Part shown: one piece after another, positions 59,191 through 64,000 of the stretch | How positions within the stretch are numbered: the stretch's first letter is position 1 | Layout: every line of letters begins with the position of its first letter | The notes under the pieces: generated by a model | The model's database searches: none | What the model was told of the DNA's origin: nothing | Seen by the model: the letters and a program-made list of their open reading frames with translations, nothing else | Origin: Nonomuraea jabiensis | Lineage (GTDB): Bacteria; Actinomycetota; Actinomycetes; Streptosporangiales; Streptosporangiaceae | Assembly: GCF_014204795.1 (NCBI RefSeq) | Contig: NZ_JACHMB010000001.1 | Span: 7,700,501-7,764,500 of the forward strand | Length of the DNA: 64,000 nt | Reading direction: 5' to 3' | Translations under genes and position numbers: made by a program

Positions 59191-60032
59191 CAGGTCCCCC
59201 TCACACCCATGCGGTCGGCCAGGCGTACGCCGATCACGTTGAACGACACGACCACCAGCGCGATGGCCGCGCCCGGCACCAGCACCGGCAGGAACGCGCC
59301 CTGCACGATCGCCGGTTGTCCCTCCTTGACCATGAGCCCCCAGTCGGACGACGGCGGCTGCGCCCCGAACCCGAGGAAGCTCAGCGTGGCCAGGCTCATC
59401 AGCCCCTCGCCGAACAGCACGACGAGGTAGCCCACGATCGAGCGCGCCATGTTGGGCACCAGGTGCCGCACGCAGATCGCGAACCCGCCCATGCCCTGGA
59501 CCCGGTAGGCGTCGATGTACGGTTTGCCGCACTCGCCCAGCGCCACGCTCCTGGTGTAGCGGGCGATCGTCGGCGTGTACGCCAGCCCGAGCGCGACCAC
59601 CGCCGTGGTCATCCCGTTGCCGAACACCGCGACGACCAGCACCACGAACAGCAGCCCCGGGAAGGCGTACATGACGTCGGTCAGCCTGGACACGACGGCG
59701 TCCACCCAGCCGCGGTGCCAGGCGGCCAGCGTGCCGAGCGCGACGCCGAGCACGGAGGCGATGGCCAGCAGCGCCAGGGGGCCGATCAGGGAGGTGCGGG
59801 CCCCGTACAGGACCCTGGTGAGCAGGTCGCGGCCCGACTGGTCGGCGCCGAGCGGGTGCCCGGGCGACATCGGCGCGAGCGTGGCGGCGAAGTCGACCGC
59901 GTCCGGCTCGTACGGGGCCACCAGCGGCGCGAACACCGCCGCCACCACGACCAGCGCCAGGAAGGCGCCGGCCAGCCGGTAGCCGAGCGGCCGGGCGGCC
60001 TTCGGCGAGAGAGTGGCGACCATCGTGGTCAT
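59190..60032 (-). CDS. ABC importer permease (DppC-like)
   Basis: The 280-residue permease has first helix GAFLALVVVAAVFAPLVAPY, the LGADQSGRDLLTR motif and the EAA loop YIDAYRVQGMGGFAICVRHL. The ATG overlaps the DppB-like stop by 4 bp. Confidence 0.93.
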   Translation of the reverse strand: MTTMVATLSPKAARPLGYRLAGAFLALVVVAAVFAPLVAPYEPDAVDFAATLAPMSPGHPLGADQSGRDLLTRVLYGARTSLIGPLALLAIASVLGVALGTLAAWHRGWVDAVVSRLTDVMYAFPGLLFVVLVVAVFGNGMTTAVVALGLAYTPTIARYTRSVALGECGKPYIDAYRVQGMGGFAICVRHLVPNMARSIVGYLVVLFGEGLMSLATLSFLGFGAQPPSSDWGLMVKEGQPAIVQGAFLPVLVPGAAIALVVVSFNVIGVRLADRMGVRGT

Positions 60033-60943
60033 GCGGGCCTCCGCACCCTGGGGTCGATCAGCGGCTGGGCGAGATCGACGAGCGTGGTCACGAGGATGTA
60101 CGCGGCCACCATGAGCAGCATCACCGCCTGGGTCACCGGGAAGTCGTGCGTGTTGATCGCGTTGACCAGCAGCGAGCCGACGCCGTTGAGCCCGAACGCG
60201 GTCTCCACGGTCACCGTGCCCGCCAGCATGCCCGCCGTGACCAGCCCGCACATGGTCACGATCGGCCCCAGCGCGCCCCTGAGCACGTGCCTGACCACGA
60301 TCAGCCGCTCGGACAGCCCGGACGCGCGGGCCACGGTCACGTGGTCGAGCTCGCGCTGCTCCACCATGGACTGCCGGGTCACCCGGCTGATGATGGCCAG
60401 CGCGCCGAGCGCCAGCGTCACGGCCGGCAGCGTCAGGTGCCACAGCGACCCGCCGCCCATGACGGGGAACCAGCCGAGCTGCACGCCGAACAGCGAGATC
60501 AGCGCCGTGGCCACCACGAAGGGCGGCACCGAGGTGGCGAACGTCGTGCCCGCCACCACCGCCGAGTCGGTGCGCCCGCCGCGCACCGCGGCCAGCACCC
60601 CGAGCGCGACCCCGAAGACCACGAACAGCACCGCGGCGTACGCCACCAGCCCGAGCGTGCTCGGCAGCCGCGCCAGCAGCAGGTCGAAGACCTGGTCGTT
60701 GTACTGGGTGGAACGCCCGAGGTCGCCGGTCACCGCGTCGCCGAGCCACCGTGCGTACTGCACCAGGAACGGGTCGTCCAGGTGGTATTCGGCCCGGACG
60801 GCGGCCAGGTATTCGGGCGTGAGATTCTCCTTGCCGCCCGCCAGGAACGTGACCGGGTCACCGGGCGCCGCGTAGGACGCCCCGAAGATCACGAACGAGG
60901 TGGCGAGCAGCGTGACGAGCAGCCCGGCCAGCTTGCGCACCAT
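60029..60943 (-). CDS. ABC importer permease (DppB-like)
   Basis: The 304-residue permease has the typical N-terminal helix (KLAGLLVTLLATSFVIFGAS), GDPVTFLAGG, and the EAA loop TVARASGLSERLIVVRHVLR. The ATG comes 5 bp after the binding-protein TGA. Confidence 0.93.
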   Translation of the reverse strand: MVRKLAGLLVTLLATSFVIFGASYAAPGDPVTFLAGGKENLTPEYLAAVRAEYHLDDPFLVQYARWLGDAVTGDLGRSTQYNDQVFDLLLARLPSTLGLVAYAAVLFVVFGVALGVLAAVRGGRTDSAVVAGTTFATSVPPFVVATALISLFGVQLGWFPVMGGGSLWHLTLPAVTLALGALAIISRVTRQSMVEQRELDHVTVARASGLSERLIVVRHVLRGALGPIVTMCGLVTAGMLAGTVTVETAFGLNGVGSLLVNAINTHDFPVTQAVMLLMVAAYILVTTLVDLAQPLIDPRVRRPA

Positions 60944-60947
60944 GGGG

Positions 60948-62555
60948 TCAGCCCTTGGCCCCGAGGTCGGCCGCCCACGGGTAGCCCATGTTCACCTGCG
61001 AGGCCGGGGGACCGGTCACCTTGCTGCCGAGCACGACCGCGTTGGGCACCTCGACCAGCGAGATCCACACCATGTCGGCGGTGAAGCGGCGCTGCAGCTC
61101 GATGACGTCCTTGGCGCGGGCCGCGTCGTCGGTGGCGCTGAGCGCCTTGGCGACGAGCGCGTCGTACTCGGGCGAGCTGAACTTGACCCAGTTGTTCGCC
61201 GAGCCGGTCAGGCCGTTGTCGTAGAAGCCGATCGGGTCGGACTTGGTGATGTACCAGTCGTCGGGCACCAGGTCCACCTGCGCGCGCAGCGACTCGTCGG
61301 TGTAGAAGCTGCCGAACTCCGAGGCCGGGACGGTCTTGATCTGCGCGGTCAGCCCGATCTTCTTCGCCGCGTCGACCACCGCGTTGGCGATCACCGTACG
61401 GGCCTGCTCGCCGTTGGTCGCCACGATGATCGGCTCCTTCGGCGACCCGGCCTCCTGCACGAGCTTCTTGGCCTCCTCCAGCTGCGGCGACTCCGGCGCG
61501 CCGGACAGCTGGTCGTAGGCCGCCTGGAACGCCTCCTTCTGGTAGGACCACGCCCCCGCCCCGACCGGCACCTTCCACGGCCTGGCCAGCCCCGCGAACC
61601 CGGACTTGGCGATGCCCGCCCGGTCGACCGCCAGCGACAGCGCCCGCCGGATCCGCGCGTCCTTCATCACGCCGCGGTCGGTCGGCAGCAGCACGAACAC
61701 GCGCGTGGTCGCGCCGTAGGCCACGCTCACCGCCTGGTTGCTCTGCAGCGCCACCGCGGGCCCGGTGTCCGACAGGTACGCCCCCTGCGCCGCCCCCGTG
61801 ACCAGGCTGTTGACCAGCGCCGTGTCGTCGGCCCACTGGAAGGTGACGGTCTTGGTGAGCGGCTTGACGTCCTTGTTCCAGTACGCGTCATAGCGCTCGA
61901 TCGTGAGCTGGCTGCCGGACTTCCACTCCTTGAGCCGGTAGGGCCCGCTGCAGGCGTCCTCGTGCCCGGGCGTGCCGAAGTCCTTGCCGAGCTCGTCCAC
62001 GACCTTCTTGTTGAGCACGATGCCCGCGCCGCCCGCGAGGGCCTGCACGAACAGCGCGTTGGGCCGCTTGAAGGCGATCGTGACCTCGTGGTCGCCGGTC
62101 TTGGTGACGGACTGCACGTCCTCGAACTCGTCGGACTCGTCCTTGCCCTCACCCGCGTGCCGCTCGAGGCTCCACACGACGTCGTCGGCGGTGACCGGCG
62201 CGCCGTCGTGGAAGGTGGCGTCCTGGCGCAGCGTGAGGACCATCTTCTTGGGGTCGGGCTGGTCGGCCTTCTCGGCCAGCCACGGCTTGACCGTCATGTC
62301 GGGCTGGGTCTGCATGAGGCGCTCGCAGACGTTGGCCATGACCGTGCGGTTGTCGGTGCCGCCGTCGAGGTCGAGGTCGAGGGTGCCGGGCTCCTGGCCG
62401 AGCAGCCAGACGGCGCTGTCGAGCGGGCCTGCCGCCTTCGGCGTGCGGTCGACCAGCGTGAGCGTGGCCGGGTCGGGCGCCTTGGTGGTGGCCGCCGGGC
62501 CGCCGCAGGCCGCGGTGAGAGCGGCGAGCCCAAGGAGGGCGAATGTCTTCTTCAC
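60948..62555 (-). CDS. peptide-type ABC importer binding lipoprotein (SBP family 5)
   Basis: The 535-residue product has lipobox LTAACGG (Cys ~17) and family-5 features (MVLTLRQDATFHDGAPVTAD; YLSDTGPAV; IRRALSLAVDR). The GTG start overlaps the C45 gene stop by 4 bp and has GGAGAAG upstream. The coupled C45 enzyme suggests an acylated amino acid or peptide-like substrate. Confidence 0.92.
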   Translation of the reverse strand: MKKTFALLGLAALTAACGGPAATTKAPDPATLTLVDRTPKAAGPLDSAVWLLGQEPGTLDLDLDGGTDNRTVMANVCERLMQTQPDMTVKPWLAEKADQPDPKKMVLTLRQDATFHDGAPVTADDVVWSLERHAGEGKDESDEFEDVQSVTKTGDHEVTIAFKRPNALFVQALAGGAGIVLNKKVVDELGKDFGTPGHEDACSGPYRLKEWKSGSQLTIERYDAYWNKDVKPLTKTVTFQWADDTALVNSLVTGAAQGAYLSDTGPAVALQSNQAVSVAYGATTRVFVLLPTDRGVMKDARIRRALSLAVDRAGIAKSGFAGLARPWKVPVGAGAWSYQKEAFQAAYDQLSGAPESPQLEEAKKLVQEAGSPKEPIIVATNGEQARTVIANAVVDAAKKIGLTAQIKTVPASEFGSFYTDESLRAQVDLVPDDWYITKSDPIGFYDNGLTGSANNWVKFSSPEYDALVAKALSATDDAARAKDVIELQRRFTADMVWISLVEVPNAVVLGSKVTGPPASQVNMGYPWAADLGAKG

Positions 62556-63685
62556 GGGGTCACTTCTCCATGCGGTCCGTCGTAGAGGTTCCAGGGCACG
62601 CGCTCGTACTCGTGGTCGCAGGGCGTGCCGGCCGCGATCAGGTAGTCGCCCGTGGTGAGGTCGACGCAGCTCGACAGCAGGGTCGCCCACCGTTTGACGG
62701 CGGGCTGGGTCTCGTCGGGGTGGGTGCAGAGGGACTCGGGGTAGCCCAGGTGGTCGGACATGGCGAGCCTGATGCGCTTGCGGGCCTCGTCGGTGCCGGA
62801 CGCCTCGGCCACGGTACGCAGCCCGCCCTCGGCCCTGGGCACCCGGAACAGCGAGTCGGCCGAGCCGGGCCGGTAGGTCGCGGCCAGCTGCGGCGGCACG
62901 AACGCCTGGTAGTGGTTGCCGTGCACGAGCAGCCCGTCGGTCGGGTACATCCAGCCGATCGCGCCGGGGGTGGTCTCCAGGTCGATGGCGAACCCGTCGC
63001 GATGGGTGACCAGCGCGTTGCTGGCGATGTGGGCCCGCGACTTGGTCAGCGCCTCCAGCGCGGAGTTGAGGTTGCCGCTGTCGAGCACCTTGCGCCTGAT
63101 CAGCGTCTGCGGCACGCCCACCGTGTCGTCGAAGCGCCCGCCGAGCCCGTTGGCGTTGAGCGCGATGCCCGCCGAGTTGGCCCCCTGCCGCCCGACCTGC
63201 CCCGCCTCCACGTGCATGATGACCGTCGGCCGGCCGGGCTGCACCACCCTCAGCACCATCACCGTGTCGGAGACGCCGTGGCGCCAGTCCCAGTTCTGGC
63301 CGGCGTAGACGTGGCCGTCGCCGGAGGCCTCCGGCATCAGCGCGAACGACGTGCAGCCGTCGGGCTCCATGGAGCCGAACGTGGTGTCGTAGATGATCTC
63401 GCCGCGGGCGTTGAGCGCCAGGACGTCGAGGAACCCGACGCCCGCGCCCTCGGCGATGCCCTCCATCTCCTCGACCAGCTCCGGCGCGAACTCCTTGCTC
63501 GGCGCCACCCAGCGGGCCGCACGCGCTCCGACCTGCTCCCAGGACAGGCCGCTGGAGTGCGCGAACGCCTCCGCGTAGTAGGCCAGCGCGCGGTGCACGT
63601 GGTCGCGGGCCTGCTCGCCGTACTGGCGGCCACGCTCGCGCGGGGCGCCGGAGATCTCGACGAGAGGCAGGGATGTGAGGCTCAA
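62552..63685 (-). CDS. C45 family peptidase/acyltransferase (Ntn-hydrolase)
   Basis: The 377-residue protein matches acyl-CoA:6-APA acyltransferase-like proteins: GAPRERGRQYGEQAR at the start, EGIAEGAG, then the autoprocessing site at DG|CTSF (~110) whose Cys would become the N-terminal nucleophile, followed by AGQNWDWRHG. Such enzymes hydrolyse amide bonds of acylated amino acids or beta-lactam-like amides. No signal peptide. TTG 63685 was chosen for AAGGAG upstream; ATG starts further up are inside the promoter region. First gene of the import operon. Confidence 0.85.
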   Translation of the reverse strand: MSLTSLPLVEISGAPRERGRQYGEQARDHVHRALAYYAEAFAHSSGLSWEQVGARAARWVAPSKEFAPELVEEMEGIAEGAGVGFLDVLALNARGEIIYDTTFGSMEPDGCTSFALMPEASGDGHVYAGQNWDWRHGVSDTVMVLRVVQPGRPTVIMHVEAGQVGRQGANSAGIALNANGLGGRFDDTVGVPQTLIRRKVLDSGNLNSALEALTKSRAHIASNALVTHRDGFAIDLETTPGAIGWMYPTDGLLVHGNHYQAFVPPQLAATYRPGSADSLFRVPRAEGGLRTVAEASGTDEARKRIRLAMSDHLGYPESLCTHPDETQPAVKRWATLLSSCVDLTTGDYLIAAGTPCDHEYERVPWNLYDGPHGEVTP

Positions 63686-63711
63686 TGGTGCTCCTTGGAG
63701 CGGCCGGCGTC

Positions 63712-63764
63712 CTGTAACGTTCATTTCAAAGGACGGCAAGTCTGTAGCGGTCGTTTCCAAAGAA
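63712..63764. promoter_or_regulatory. direct repeats between the C45 operon and the RpiR gene
   Basis: Two imperfect copies of CTGTA(A/G)CG(T/G)TC(A/G)TTTC(A/C)AA, spaced 30 bp (63712 and 63742), lie in the divergent region. Direct repeats on nearly the same helix face are a candidate site for the RpiR-type regulator. Confidence 0.5.
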
Positions 63765-63800
63765 AGAGTAATGAGCGCTACACGGGAGTCAAGAGTCGTA

Positions 63801-64000
63801 ATGGAAAATACACACAGCCCAATCGAGCAGCTCAGAGCCATGGTCAGGCAGCTGTGGGAAGAGCTGTCACCGGCCGAGCGGGCCGTGTGCCACTATCTGG
63901 TCTCGGCCTCGCCCGAGCAGATCCTCTTCGCCAGCGCCCAGGAGCTGGGCAGCGCGACCGGCACGAGCAACGCCACGGTGGTGCGCACCATGCAGCGGCT
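63801..64000 (+). CDS. MurR/RpiR family regulator (N-terminal part)
   Basis: The first ~66 residues are present, running off the window. They match the RpiR HTH domain: LWEELSPAERAVCHYLVSAS and QELGSATGTSNATVVRTMQR (HTH_6). The missing part should be a SIS sugar-binding domain. Divergent from the C45/ABC operon, it probably controls it; RpiR proteins often sense phosphorylated amino sugars such as MurNAc derivatives. GGGAG lies 12 bases before the ATG. Confidence 0.8.
   Translation, partial: MENTHSPIEQLRAMVRQLWEELSPAERAVCHYLVSASPEQILFASAQELGSATGTSNATVVRTMQR

Overview
The window is very GC-rich, with strong third-position G/C bias, frequent GTG/TTG starts, many Tat signals and 4-bp ATGA/GTGA gene overlaps. 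It carries LacI- and TetR-controlled sugar and peptide ABC systems. This is a high-GC actinomycete chromosome, probably a soil saprophyte; a Streptosporangiales (Nonomuraea-like) host is my guess from the gene mix, not something the sequence proves. No rRNA, tRNA or CRISPR array was seen.

Region by region. 1-4.3 kb: tail of a FIVAR-like carbohydrate-active protein, a Tat-exported alginate-lyase-like protein, a membrane-anchored unknown and a SMI1/KNR4 protein with LRR-like repeats. 4.4-9.5 kb: a DUF6493-type giant, a MOSC protein and a TetR regulator. 9.7-14.2 kb: a latex-clearing-protein-like rubber oxygenase, a frameshifted SPFH protein and a multicopper oxidase with a small membrane partner. 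14.3-17.2 kb: an AraC regulator divergent from an EamA exporter and a mannose-6-phosphate-isomerase-like enzyme.

17.2-38.1 kb is a plant-polysaccharide island with two modules. Module A has a DUF2264 hydrolase, LacI and a 2-hydroxyacid dehydrogenase, divergent from an oligosaccharide/peptide-type ABC importer with a fused double ATPase; two identical LacI-type operators sit in the divergent promoter region. Module B has two sugar permeases, a binding lipoprotein and a heparinase II/III-like enzyme, divergent from a second LacI, a GH42 beta-galactosidase and a convergent GH43 arabinanase. A GH53 galactanase with its own operator lies at 46.5 kb. Together these suggest use of arabinogalactan and uronate-containing pectin side chains.

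Two insertion sequences break up the region. An IS110-family element sits exactly between the GH42 and GH43 stop codons. Its 5' leader encodes a highly structured RNA of about 172 nt that fits a bridge RNA. An IS200/IS605 element with head-to-head tnpA and tnpB, whose 5' ends appear deleted, interrupts a peptidase remnant in frame.

41.6-57.5 kb holds a BBE-type flavoenzyme, a NarL-type two-component system, an amidase with an altered catalytic residue, a PhoX-like protein, a TetR/MFS pair in which the transporter carries extracytoplasmic beta-sandwich repeats, a YceI protein, and MerR- and TetR-controlled reductases. 57.5-63.7 kb is a six-gene operon (C45 acylase/peptidase plus a complete dipeptide-type ABC importer) divergent from an RpiR-type regulator cut off by the window end.
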